64,000 nucleotides of DNA from an uncultured Pelagibacteraceae bacterium (GTDB lineage: Bacteria; Pseudomonadota; Alphaproteobacteria; Pelagibacterales; Pelagibacteraceae): the NCBI GenBank assembly GCA_902521615.1, contig CABYSJ010000005.1, positions 1 to 64,000 of the forward strand, written 5' to 3'. The notes under the pieces are model-generated. The model worked only from the letters and a program-made list of their open reading frames with translations, had not been told where the DNA came from and did not search any database. The position numbers were made by a program, and so were the translations under genes. Shown one piece after another: positions 16,900-25,091 of this stretch (positions within the stretch are counted from its first letter, which is position 1; every line of letters begins with the position of its first letter).

Positions 16900-17868
16900 A
16901 TGAATAAATCTAAATCATTTGATCCAATCTGGGTTCCAATTATTTCTCAATATCAAAACACAAAAAATTTAGAGCTAGATGAAAAGCTTATTCAAAAACA
17001 CATCAATTGGTTAGACCCACATGTAAAACAATTCTTGGTATGCGGAACTACAGGAGATGGATGGAATTTAACTGATAAATTAATTTTTAATTGGTTAGAT
17101 ATATTAAATGATAACTCTTTAATCAAAAAAGATAACAAAATATTATTTGGAGCATTTGGAAAAACAACAGAAGATGTTCTAAGACGTGCAGATATCATAG
17201 AAAGATATATAGATAAAAATGGATCATCTGCTGGTTTTTTTGGATTAACTTTGTGTGCTCCCGTTGACGAAAACATCAAACAAGAAGGAATTATTTCACA
17301 TTTTAAGCTTATCATTGAAAATACACATTTACCAATTTCTATCTATCAATTACCTCAAGTAGTAAAATGTAAAATTGAACCTGAAACATTAAAAATATTA
17401 AAAGATAATTTTCAAGATAGAATTCAATTATTTAAGGATACTAGTGGTGAAGATGATGTTGTGAATTCTAGAATTAATTTTAATGATTTAATATTTTTAA
17501 GAGGAGCAGAAGAAAATTATTTTGATCATTTAAAACCTAATGGGAAATATGATGGATTTTTATTAAGCTCAGCAAATTGTTTTGGTAAAATTTTAAGAGA
17601 AATTTATAATAATGTTGCAAAGGGTAATTTTAAAGATGCAGAAAAAATGTCTGAGGAACTAAGCGATATAATTAGAATTTCATTCTCAGAAGGTCAAAAA
17701 CTAGATTTTGGAAACCCTTTTTCTAATGTAAATAAAGCATTTGCTCATGTCTTGATTAATAAAGATAATCTTAGTTGCAAAACATGTTTTGACAGAAATA
17801 TACCTAATGAATTTTTAAATGATATGTTTCTATTGCTATCTAAATATAACTTAAGAAAATCCTTATAG
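16900..17868 (+). CDS. DapA/NanA-family aldolase-type lyase or synthase
   Basis: 322-residue TIM-barrel protein of the dihydrodipicolinate synthase superfamily. The pyruvate-binding loop is GTTGDGW at 49-55, the conserved Tyr149 lies in ISIYQLPQVV and the Schiff-base Lys179 in IQLFKDTSG. It lacks the close DapA signatures and is a little longer, so a role in catabolism of a keto-acid, hydroxyproline or sugar acid is as likely as lysine synthesis. Divergent pairing with an Lrp/AsnC regulator supports regulated catabolism. It is cargo of the second box-bracketed module. No partner dehydrogenase or transporter is included. Confidence 0.85.
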   Translation: MNKSKSFDPIWVPIISQYQNTKNLELDEKLIQKHINWLDPHVKQFLVCGTTGDGWNLTDKLIFNWLDILNDNSLIKKDNKILFGAFGKTTEDVLRRADIIERYIDKNGSSAGFFGLTLCAPVDENIKQEGIISHFKLIIENTHLPISIYQLPQVVKCKIEPETLKILKDNFQDRIQLFKDTSGEDDVVNSRINFNDLIFLRGAEENYFDHLKPNGKYDGFLLSSANCFGKILREIYNNVAKGNFKDAEKMSEELSDIIRISFSEGQKLDFGNPFSNVNKAFAHVLINKDNLSCKTCFDRNIPNEFLNDMFLLLSKYNLRKSL

Positions 17869-17891
17869 GAATTTGTAAAATTTTGTGGGAT

Positions 17892-17929
17892 AACTATACC
17901 CAGAACTATACCAGATTGAGATAAATCAA
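17892..17929 (+). repeat. 38-bp box, copy C left (variable part ATACC)
   Basis: AACTATACC at 17892 and 17904, then GAGATAAATCAA from 17918, followed 13 bases later by the ATG of the intact small gene. The variable letters match the box at 16277-16314. The upstream context ATTTTGTGGGATA is shared with the copy B left box. Confidence 0.8.
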
Positions 17930-17942
17930 GGTTTGAAGTAGT

Positions 17943-18170
17943 ATGAATAAAGAAAACGCAAGTAAACTGTGGAAAATGATACAGGAAGCTGGTGATTATT
18001 TGGTGGGTCAATTACCTGACCACCCAAATCATCCTAAAGGAAGAAACCCATATGCACATGTTGCTATTTGTGTGAAAAGTAAATTCAATGCAAGCTACAA
18101 AGATATTCCAGATGAGAAATATGAGGATGTAATTAAATACATTGAATTTTTAAAACAAAATCCAAATTAA
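17943..18170 (+). CDS. Small ORF6C-like protein (intact member of the repeat family)
   Basis: 75 residues, no signal peptide. The C-terminal half (GRNPYAHVAICVKSKFNASY, then KDIPDEKYEDVIKYIEFLK) resembles the ORF6C/antirepressor C-terminal domain of phage regulatory proteins, a small DNA- or protein-binding unit. This is inference from the pattern (K-F-x-x-S-Y-K-D-I-P, then a helix). The N-terminus is MNKENASKLWKMIQEAGDYL. Two broken 5' copies of the same gene lie at 14613 and 16101. The upstream 38-bp box could be its operator. It ends directly against the convergent amidinotransferase gene, with no base between them. Confidence 0.65.
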   Translation: MNKENASKLWKMIQEAGDYLVGQLPDHPNHPKGRNPYAHVAICVKSKFNASYKDIPDEKYEDVIKYIEFLKQNPN

Positions 18171-19286
18171 TTATTGTTTTGGAAAATAATCTTTGAGTTC
18201 ACCTTCTCTGTAAACATCAGCAGTACAACAATGTAAACCTCCACCAAAAGCGTAGGCATCTCTAAGTTCTACTGGTATAACTTCCATTCCTAATTTATCT
18301 AATTGTTCAGCCTGATAAGTTTCGCTTTTTTCCACACACACAGTTTTAGGATCTAAAACTAAAACATTCATTGATAGCCAAGTTGATGAATAACATAATG
18401 GAGGTGGTTCGTTATGTGCTGGTTGTGCACTGTCTACAATTTCCCAACCATTATCTTCAAATAATTTTCTTTGTTCCTTAGGAAGTCTTCTTTGTGGGTT
18501 ATTGATAATTAAACCTTCTTTAATTGGTGTAAAAGTTGCATCAATGTGAATTGGATAAGGATCACCTGGAAAATTAACTGCGTGAACTCTATGATCTTTA
18601 TAATGTCTCTTTAGCCAATCAATTCCTTTTAAATTTGTTGTAAAACCATGTTGAACAACTAAATCTTTGCCAAATCTTAGTACGTCCGCTGCATCAAACA
18701 ACGGTTCTTCTTCAGTGGTTACAAAATATTTTTTTTCAGTCCACTCTAATCTTTTTTGAACACCTATTTTATCTGATAAATAATCTTTTCTGTAATCTGC
18801 ATCAGTTAATCTTGGCTTTGGAGCAGACTCGTGTCTCATATTAGGATCTTGATTATAATAATCTTTTAGAAGTGGTCGATAACATAAATATTCAAACCAT
18901 CGACATCGGTAACTCATTGTAGCTTCTAAAATTTCGTTTCCTACTGTTAACAAAACATCTCTTGGAGGCATGCAGCCAAACATTGTTTCAGCTTCCCAAT
19001 CTGGTGTGGATGTTTTTTGATTAAAATCTATTGGTGTTGGTCGATCAACTTTAATGCCTTTTTTTTCAAGCATGTTTGAAAAGTCATCTAAAAGTTGATT
19101 TGCTTTATCGACAGTGTCTTTGGTTCTTGGTCCAAATTGACCTCGCATATCACTGTCTTCTGGAACTTTTGCATCCAAAGCAGGCTCTGGTGCTGGTATA
19201 CAAGTACCATCCGCTCTACCAACAATTACATGTTTTAATGGATCCCACTCGTTCCAACTATTAACAATAGTTTTATTCTCGCTCAT
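18171..19286 (-). CDS. Glycine amidinotransferase (AGAT-like)
   Basis: Transfers the amidino group of arginine to an amine, typically glycine, giving guanidinoacetate and ornithine. 371 residues. The active-site triad of the family is in place: Asp in LFDAADVLRFGKDL near residue 200, His in PYPIHIDATF near 249 and the nucleophile Cys353 in FGGGLHCCTADV. SWNEWDPLKHVIVGRADG at the N-terminus is also characteristic. Relatives that use inosamine phosphate as acceptor share these motifs, so the acceptor is not certain. Creatinase is encoded 5 bases upstream on the same strand, which supports guanidino-compound metabolism. Confidence 0.88.
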   Translation of the reverse strand: MSENKTIVNSWNEWDPLKHVIVGRADGTCIPAPEPALDAKVPEDSDMRGQFGPRTKDTVDKANQLLDDFSNMLEKKGIKVDRPTPIDFNQKTSTPDWEAETMFGCMPPRDVLLTVGNEILEATMSYRCRWFEYLCYRPLLKDYYNQDPNMRHESAPKPRLTDADYRKDYLSDKIGVQKRLEWTEKKYFVTTEEEPLFDAADVLRFGKDLVVQHGFTTNLKGIDWLKRHYKDHRVHAVNFPGDPYPIHIDATFTPIKEGLIINNPQRRLPKEQRKLFEDNGWEIVDSAQPAHNEPPPLCYSSTWLSMNVLVLDPKTVCVEKSETYQAEQLDKLGMEVIPVELRDAYAFGGGLHCCTADVYREGELKDYFPKQ

Positions 19287-19291
19287 AAAGA

Positions 19292-20509
19292 TTAGTTTTT
19301 TATAATATTATGCTCAGGGCCGAAAGGGAATTTTGTAATATTTTCTGCTCCATCTTTACCAATCACCAAAATATCATGTTCTCTATATCCACCTGCACCA
19401 GGATTACCTTCTGGTATCATAATCATTGGCTCCATAGACACGACCATATTTTCCTCAAGAACAGTATCAATATCTTCTCTTAATTCTAAACCAGCTTCCC
19501 TCCCATAAAAATGTGAAAGCATGCCAAATGAATGTCCGTAACCAAAAGTTCGATACTGAAGATAACCAAGCTCAGCAAAAAGTTCGTTTAGCTCGTGACA
19601 AATATCTGAACATTTAACACCTGGTTTAATTAATTCCAATCCACGTTTGTGAACTTTAACATTTGCCTCCCATGCTTTGAGTGAAGCATCATCAGCATGA
19701 TCTAAAAATAAAGTTCGCTCTAGTGCAGTGTAGTATCCTGAGATCATTGGAAAAGTATTTAAAGATAATATATCTCCTTTAACTAATTTTCTATTAGTCT
19801 TTGGGTTGTGAGCTCCATCTGTATTGATACCTGATTGAAACCATACCCAAGTGTCCATGTACTCTGCACCTGGATAACTTTTAACAATCTCTCTTTCCAT
19901 TCTATCTCTTGCAGCTATAGCTACTTCGATCTCCGTATTATCTTCTCTAATATTTTTAACTGTTTCCTCACCACCAATGTCTGCAATTCTTGCACCACTT
20001 CTAATGATCTCAATTTCTTCGTTTGATTTAATCATTCTTAGTTCCATTAGATCTTTTGAAACATCACTAAACAAAGAGAAAGTAAAAATTGACCCTATTT
20101 TTTCTCGCATATCTAACGTGACATGATCATTTTCAATTCCAATATTTTTTGGAGGTTCATCTCTTCCAATAATTGAAACAATAGCTCTTAAAAAATTATC
20201 TCTTTTCCAATCAGTATAAATAACGTTGTCACAATGAGATCTACGCCATGGTTGACTTGCATCAATGTTAGCTGAAATTGTAGAGATTTTATTTTGAGTG
20301 ATCACACATCCGTAAGGTCTACCAAAAGAACAATAAATAAATCCAGTGTAATATGCAACGTTATGCATTGAGGTTAAGATGACCATATCTAGACCATTTT
20401 GATTCATGACTGATCTAAGTTTGTTTACTCGATTACTGTATTCTTTATCTGTAAATGGTAATTTTACTTTTTCACCATTTTTAAGTTCAAAAAAATCTGG
20501 TCGTTCCAT
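19292..20509 (-). CDS. Creatinase (creatine amidinohydrolase)
   Basis: Hydrolyses creatine to sarcosine and urea. 405 residues, close to the roughly 403 of Pseudomonas creatinase, and alignable along its length: YCSFGRPYGCVIT near 59, ISANIDASQPWRR near 78, then WFQSGINTDGAHNP with catalytic His234, DILSLNTFPMISGYYTALER near 247, and REHDILVIGKDGAENITKFP at the C-terminus. This is the M24 'pita-bread' fold without the metal ligands of the aminopeptidases. It lies between an EamA permease and the amidinotransferase in one (-) operon. A closely related guanidino compound, for example guanidinoacetate, remains possible as substrate. Confidence 0.9.
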   Translation of the reverse strand: MERPDFFELKNGEKVKLPFTDKEYSNRVNKLRSVMNQNGLDMVILTSMHNVAYYTGFIYCSFGRPYGCVITQNKISTISANIDASQPWRRSHCDNVIYTDWKRDNFLRAIVSIIGRDEPPKNIGIENDHVTLDMREKIGSIFTFSLFSDVSKDLMELRMIKSNEEIEIIRSGARIADIGGEETVKNIREDNTEIEVAIAARDRMEREIVKSYPGAEYMDTWVWFQSGINTDGAHNPKTNRKLVKGDILSLNTFPMISGYYTALERTLFLDHADDASLKAWEANVKVHKRGLELIKPGVKCSDICHELNELFAELGYLQYRTFGYGHSFGMLSHFYGREAGLELREDIDTVLEENMVVSMEPMIMIPEGNPGAGGYREHDILVIGKDGAENITKFPFGPEHNIIKN

Positions 20510-20510
20510 A

Positions 20511-21416
20511 TTAATTTAATGCTATATATCTTTTGTTCCATCTCATTATTAAACTGTAATAAAATATAGATACAAAAAGAAAAAAACCGCCGATTATAGT
20601 ATTTGTGGATGGTATTTCATTAATACCAAATAATGGTAACCAAACCCAAAAAATTCCACCTATAACTTCAGTTAAAGATAAGAGAGTCAATTCTGCTGCT
20701 GGTATCGCTTTAGATCCAATTGAATATAAAATTAAACCAAAACAAACTAGTGTGCCATGTAAAGAAAATAAAGCTCCATTGTAGCTGGATGAAAAGAAAA
20801 CTAAGTTTTTTGATAAAATCATAATTGTTGCAAACACAAAACAAAAAAAACCTGCAAAAGCTACAGTTGTAAATTTTGGTGTTTCTTTTCTCCATCTTAG
20901 AGTTACAGAAAAAACAGAGAAACCAATTGAAGAAGTTAAACCAAATACAAAACCAATTAATGATTTTTCACCAGTATTTCCAAGTGCCATAATAATGATA
21001 CCAACTGTAGCAATTATTATTGATATCCACACATTCAGAGAAATTTTTTCTCTTAAAAATAAAAATGCTAATAATGCTGTAAAAAAAGGCATTGCTGCTA
21101 AACAAAGCAAAGTGACTGCAGCACTAGTATTTGTAATTGAATAAATAAATGTAATCATTGCGACACCCAATCCAGATCCACCGATTACTCCTGATAAACC
21201 TATTTTCAAATAGTTTTTGTAGAAATTTTTTCCTTCCTCAAAAAATAAATAAAGATTTAATAGGATGAAAATTGTTAAACCTCTGCCAAAAATATACTGC
21301 CAAGGCACCAATTGAGGGTTATCCATATATCTTACAACTAGTGGACCAAAAGACCATAACAGACCAGCAAAAAGAACAACAGGTATTGCAATTTTTGGAT
21401 TTCTCAGCTTTAACAT
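20511..21416 (-). CDS. EamA/DMT-family permease in the creatinase operon
   Basis: 301 residues with about ten hydrophobic helices and two EamA halves (FAGLLWSFGPLVVRYMDNPQ at the start, then ITNTSAAVTLLCLAAMPFFT near 90; second half from KSLIGFVFGLTSS near 150, with IPAAELTLLSLTEVIGGIFW near 240). It is separated by one base from creatinase and probably moves a guanidino compound, sarcosine or a related metabolite, which is contextual inference. First gene of the operon permease-creatinase-amidinotransferase. Confidence 0.83.
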   Translation of the reverse strand: MLKLRNPKIAIPVVLFAGLLWSFGPLVVRYMDNPQLVPWQYIFGRGLTIFILLNLYLFFEEGKNFYKNYLKIGLSGVIGGSGLGVAMITFIYSITNTSAAVTLLCLAAMPFFTALLAFLFLREKISLNVWISIIIATVGIIIMALGNTGEKSLIGFVFGLTSSIGFSVFSVTLRWRKETPKFTTVAFAGFFCFVFATIMILSKNLVFFSSSYNGALFSLHGTLVCFGLILYSIGSKAIPAAELTLLSLTEVIGGIFWVWLPLFGINEIPSTNTIIGGFFLFVSIFYYSLIMRWNKRYIALN

Positions 21417-21465
21417 ATTCAGAAATCTAATTGTAAATAGAATTTTCTACAACAAAAATACGTTT

Positions 21466-22710
21466 CTAAACTAAATTTTGATTTGAAAGGTTGGGGAAAA
21501 AACAATCAACGATATCTCCCTTTTTAAATTTTGATTTACCCGCTGGTAACAAAATCCAAATATTTGATTTTACAAATGATTTAATTCTAAAGGACTCTTG
21601 ACCTTTTAAAATTTCAACGTTTAATTTTCCATTTTTAGTTGTGCTTAATTGACTCTTTGCAAATCTTGTGAAATTTTTTTTTTTATTAAAACTATTCGTC
21701 AAAATAGCTTTAATTGATTTTTCTTCTGATAATCCTAAAGCATTTAAAATATATGGAATTACAAAAAATCTAAAACACGCGGCTGAGGAGATTGGATTTC
21801 CAGGGAGTCCAAATATTGCCTTTTCTTTCCCTTTAATTTTTGCAAACATTATTGGTTTTCCAGGCCTTATTGCAGCACTTTTAAAATAGCTTGATAACTT
21901 AAATTTTTTAACAACATCAGGTATAAAATCAAACTTACCTGCAGAAACTGCACCTGACGTAATAATAATATCATCTTTAGATTTAATTAATTTGTTTATT
22001 TTTTGTTTAAAAATTTTTTGATGATTATCTTTTAGTATACTTCCACTTTTAAAATTAAAAAAAAAATTTTGATTTAAGTTTTTAATATAGTGTGTGTTAG
22101 AATTTCTTACCATCCAAATTGGGATATTGTCTTTATTTGATATTTCGTTTCCAGTTGAAAAAAATAATATATTAATTTTTTTTTTTACTTTAATTTTTTT
22201 AATACCTAAGCTTTTAAAAGCTAAAATATGATTTGGTTGAACAATTGTATTTTTTTTTATTACAATCTCTCCTTTTTTATAATCTGAACCTGCAAACCTA
22301 ACGTGATTAAATTTTTTTATTTTTTGATCTATTAAAATATATTTTTTATTAGGCGCAAAAATTATTTGTTCTATAGGAATAATTGTATCAAAACCCTTTG
22401 GTATAATTCCTCCGGTCATTATTTCAGCAGTATCAAATTTTTTTATCTTTTTTTTAAGTGGTTTCATTCCTGCTGCAATTGATCCAATAATTTTGAATTT
22501 TTTTGTGAATTTTTTTTTTAATCCGTTAGTATCTTTTGAGTTTATTACGTAACCATCAAATGCAGCATTATTCCCTGCTGGATAATTTATATTAGAATAA
22601 ATATTGGTAGAAACTACTCTATTTAGAGAATTTATACTCTTTATGGTTTCCTCTTTAATTTTAATTTTTGCTTTTTTCAAAATTTTTTTTGATTTTTCGT
22701 AACTAATCAT
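21466..22710 (-). CDS. moeA: Molybdopterin molybdenumtransferase
   Basis: Inserts molybdate into adenylated molybdopterin. 414 residues with the MoeA order of domains: AGNNAAFDGYVIN near residue 45, GSIAAGMKP and TAEIMTGGIIPKGFDTIIPIE near 75-120, then the MPT-binding domain with FSTGNEI near 190 and DDIIITSGAVSAGKFDFIPD near 245, RPGKPIMFAKIKG, and GLPGNPISSAACF near 300. Very lysine-rich, as expected from the base composition. Overlaps mobA by 8 bases. The Mo cofactor it makes is needed by the formate dehydrogenase at 26747-29515. Confidence 0.92.
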   Translation of the reverse strand: MISYEKSKKILKKAKIKIKEETIKSINSLNRVVSTNIYSNINYPAGNNAAFDGYVINSKDTNGLKKKFTKKFKIIGSIAAGMKPLKKKIKKFDTAEIMTGGIIPKGFDTIIPIEQIIFAPNKKYILIDQKIKKFNHVRFAGSDYKKGEIVIKKNTIVQPNHILAFKSLGIKKIKVKKKINILFFSTGNEISNKDNIPIWMVRNSNTHYIKNLNQNFFFNFKSGSILKDNHQKIFKQKINKLIKSKDDIIITSGAVSAGKFDFIPDVVKKFKLSSYFKSAAIRPGKPIMFAKIKGKEKAIFGLPGNPISSAACFRFFVIPYILNALGLSEEKSIKAILTNSFNKKKNFTRFAKSQLSTTKNGKLNVEILKGQESFRIKSFVKSNIWILLPAGKSKFKKGDIVDCFFPNLSNQNLV

Positions 22711-23311
22711 TTTTTAATATTTCTTCAGCTTTTTTTAAATCTTCTTTTGTATTTATATTAAAGAAAGGATCATTATTTGAAAACTCCATATTAATTATTT
22801 TTACACCAGTATTATTAGCCCACAACTCTACTTTTCTTTCTCCATTATTTAAATCCTTCTCTAACTTATCTAGTAAATTAATCGACCATAAACCAAATAT
22901 ATTATGTCGTGTGTTGTTTGACTTAATGAAAAATAAGTCGCTTTCATTGAAATTAATATTTTGAATAAAGTCTTTAAGTATTTGTCTCTTAAAAAAAGGC
23001 GTATCAACGGGAAAAGTTGCTACCCATTTGTAGTTTTTTTGATTTTCTTTTATCCATTTCATTGCCGAAAAAACCCCTCCTAACGGACCAAGACCTTTTT
23101 CAAAATCTTCGATTATTGAAATTTTTTCTGAGTTATGAAAACTAATTTTATTGTTTGATACTATAAGGAGTTCCTTAAATTCATCAATTATTTCAGTCAA
23201 CATGTGGTCAATTAACAATTTACCAGCTAACATTACTTGAGATTTATCTTCTCCAAACCTTTGTGACTTACCACCTGCTAGCACAGTGCCTAAAATATTG
23301 TTATGATCCAT
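22703..23311 (-). CDS. mobA: Molybdenum cofactor guanylyltransferase
   Basis: Adds GMP to Mo-molybdopterin to form the guanine dinucleotide cofactor used by bis-MGD enzymes. 202 residues. The nucleotide loop LAGGKSQRFGEDKSQVMLAG lies at residues 11-30, GPLGGVFSAMKWI is near 75 and VATFPVDTPFF near 97 (metal-binding Asp). Lies upstream of moeA with an 8-base overlap and is divergent from the SufU-like gene with a 42-base gap, which must hold promoters for both directions. Confidence 0.92.
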   Translation of the reverse strand: MDHNNILGTVLAGGKSQRFGEDKSQVMLAGKLLIDHMLTEIIDEFKELLIVSNNKISFHNSEKISIIEDFEKGLGPLGGVFSAMKWIKENQKNYKWVATFPVDTPFFKRQILKDFIQNINFNESDLFFIKSNNTRHNIFGLWSINLLDKLEKDLNNGERKVELWANNTGVKIINMEFSNNDPFFNINTKEDLKKAEEILKND

Positions 23312-23353
23312 CTATAAAATATAAAACATTCAAAGTTGAATTAAAGAAATTAA

Positions 23354-23752
23354 ATGGATTTAAGAATTTTAGAAATAGCAGCCCATACTGAAAACAATAA
23401 AGTTGTTGAAAACTATACTCATAAATCAAAACACAAAAATCCATTATGTGGTGATGAAATGGAGATAAGCTTAATTGTCAAAGAAGATGTTGTAAAGGAT
23501 ATGGGTTATCAGTGTAAATCATGTGTTTATTGTCAGGCATCGGTCAGTCTATTATCAAGAAAAATTAAGGAAAAAAAAGTTGATGATATTAAAAAATTTA
23601 TAAAAGTTGGTGAACACCTTTTTGAGGACGCAAAAGTAAGTATAGAAAAACATTGGAAAGATTTTAAAGAAATTTTAGATAAAAAAAATCTTTCAAGGAA
23701 AGAATGTTTGCTTTTACCCTTAAGAACTATTGCCAAAGCATTAAAAATATAA
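23354..23752 (+). CDS. SufU/NifU-N-like iron-sulfur scaffold protein
   Basis: 132 residues of the IscU/SufU fold. The ligands NPLCGDEM near residue 37 (Cys and Asp) and CKSCVYCQASVSLLS near 57 match scaffold positions, and the last Cys lies in LSRKECLLLPLRTI near 117. The CxxCxxC around the second ligand is unusual, since typical members have a single Cys there. It starts the (+) operon of formate dehydrogenase, which needs many Fe-S clusters, so a dedicated cluster donor is plausible. Next gene starts directly after its stop. Confidence 0.75.
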   Translation: MDLRILEIAAHTENNKVVENYTHKSKHKNPLCGDEMEISLIVKEDVVKDMGYQCKSCVYCQASVSLLSRKIKEKKVDDIKKFIKVGEHLFEDAKVSIEKHWKDFKEILDKKNLSRKECLLLPLRTIAKALKI

Positions 23753-24229
23753 ATGATTAAAATCACTAAACCAATTTTACAAAAAGCATTTATCGCAGGT
23801 TTTTTTTCTGTATTCACAATTGGAGTACTAACTGTACTTACTTATAAAAGCACACTGGGTTATTTTATTGCAGCATCATTCGGTTCATCAATGGTTTTAC
23901 TATTTGGGTTTCCTGAAAGCCCGTTTGCACAACCGAAAAATGTTTTTTTTGGACATTTGGTAACAGCTTTAGTAGGAGTAATTTTTGTAAACTATATTCC
24001 ACTACCCATTTATATAAGTATTGCAATTGCTGTTGGAGCTGGAGTTTTTTTAATGATTTTACTTAATATTGTTCACCCACCTGCTGGTGGAAATCCAATA
24101 ATAGTAATTATTGGAAGTGCCTCTTATGATTATTTAATTAATCCAATAATTTTTGGTTGTATAATTATATTGTTATTAGCAATTATAATTAACAAATATT
24201 TATTAAAAAAAAACTATCCATTAAAATAA
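23753..24229 (+). CDS. HPP-family membrane protein
   Basis: 158 residues with four or five transmembrane helices and the family's HPPAGGNPIIVI motif near residue 105, plus SFGSSMVLLFGFPESPFAQP near 45. HPP proteins are inner-membrane permease-like proteins, and some members transport nitrite in plastids and cyanobacteria. Within a formate dehydrogenase operon an anion such as formate or molybdate could be the substrate, but this is inference. It starts directly after the SufU-like gene's stop codon and ends 4 bases before fdhD. Confidence 0.8.
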   Translation: MIKITKPILQKAFIAGFFSVFTIGVLTVLTYKSTLGYFIAASFGSSMVLLFGFPESPFAQPKNVFFGHLVTALVGVIFVNYIPLPIYISIAIAVGAGVFLMILLNIVHPPAGGNPIIVIIGSASYDYLINPIIFGCIIILLLAIIINKYLLKKNYPLK

Positions 24230-24233
24230 TTTA

Positions 24234-25073
24234 ATGAATACTAGATATAAAGTTTTAAAATACTCATCTAATAAGTTTGAAAATATAGATGATTTAATTT
24301 CAATTGAAGAACCATTGGAAATTTCATTAAAATATAAAGAGTCTAATAAATGGATAAATCAAAGTTTATCTATAACAATGAGAACTCCAGGTGATGATGA
24401 GGATCTTGTTAGAGGATTTTTATATAATGAACAAATTATAAAAAATATTGATGATATTGATTCAATAGAGAGTTATGGAGATAAAGTTGGTCAGTACAAT
24501 ATTCAAAATAAAATATTAGCAACTTTAAATAATTCTGAAAATGTTAATATTTCAAAAATAAAAAAAGATTTTTTAACTAATTCGTCATGCGGTGTATGTG
24601 GAAAATCTTCTCTTGATGCTCTAGAGATAATTAAAAAAAATAAAACAAATTCATCAGAACCTAAAATCAAAAAAGAAGTAATTGTTAAATCACCAGATTT
24701 ATTGAGAGAGGGACAATCAGAGTTCAGTAAAACAGGTGGAATTCATGCAAGTGGTCTTTTTAAGAGCAATGGAGAATTGATTAATGTTAGAGAGGATGTG
24801 GGCAGACACAATGCTCTAGATAAACTTATTGGTTGTGCATTAAACAACAATCAAATAGATCCCAAAAACCAATTTATTACATGCTCAGGAAGACTTAATT
24901 TTGAATTGGTTCAAAAGGTTTTGATGACGGATATAGGTATACTGATTGGTGTTGGTGCGCCAACTAGTCTAGCTATAGATTTAGCGAATAAGTTTGACAT
25001 TACCCTTATAGGTTTCGTAAAGAGAGACAGTTTTAATATTTACACAAATAACAAAAAAGTTATTGTGAGCTAA
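24234..25073 (+). CDS. fdhD: Formate dehydrogenase accessory sulfurtransferase
   Basis: 279 residues. FdhD carries sulfur from a desulfurase to the Mo cofactor of formate dehydrogenase. The persulfide CxxC is in NSSCGVCGKSSLDAL near residue 120, TMRTPGDDEDLVRGFLYNE is near 50, and the cofactor-binding region has TGGIHASGLF near 175 and REDVGRHNALDKLIG near 190, all conserved. It sits immediately upstream of the formate dehydrogenase genes and needs their MGD cofactor, made by mobA and moeA just across the divergent promoter. Confidence 0.95.
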   Translation: MNTRYKVLKYSSNKFENIDDLISIEEPLEISLKYKESNKWINQSLSITMRTPGDDEDLVRGFLYNEQIIKNIDDIDSIESYGDKVGQYNIQNKILATLNNSENVNISKIKKDFLTNSSCGVCGKSSLDALEIIKKNKTNSSEPKIKKEVIVKSPDLLREGQSEFSKTGGIHASGLFKSNGELINVREDVGRHNALDKLIGCALNNNQIDPKNQFITCSGRLNFELVQKVLMTDIGILIGVGAPTSLAIDLANKFDITLIGFVKRDSFNIYTNNKKVIVS

Positions 25074-25091
25074 ATTAATAAAAGGGTATTT

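Noticed and set aside
16900..17868. Lysine-pathway dapA
   Set aside because: It has the catalytic Tyr and Lys of the superfamily but diverges elsewhere and is paired with an Lrp-type regulator in an accessory module, so a specific dapA label is not justified.
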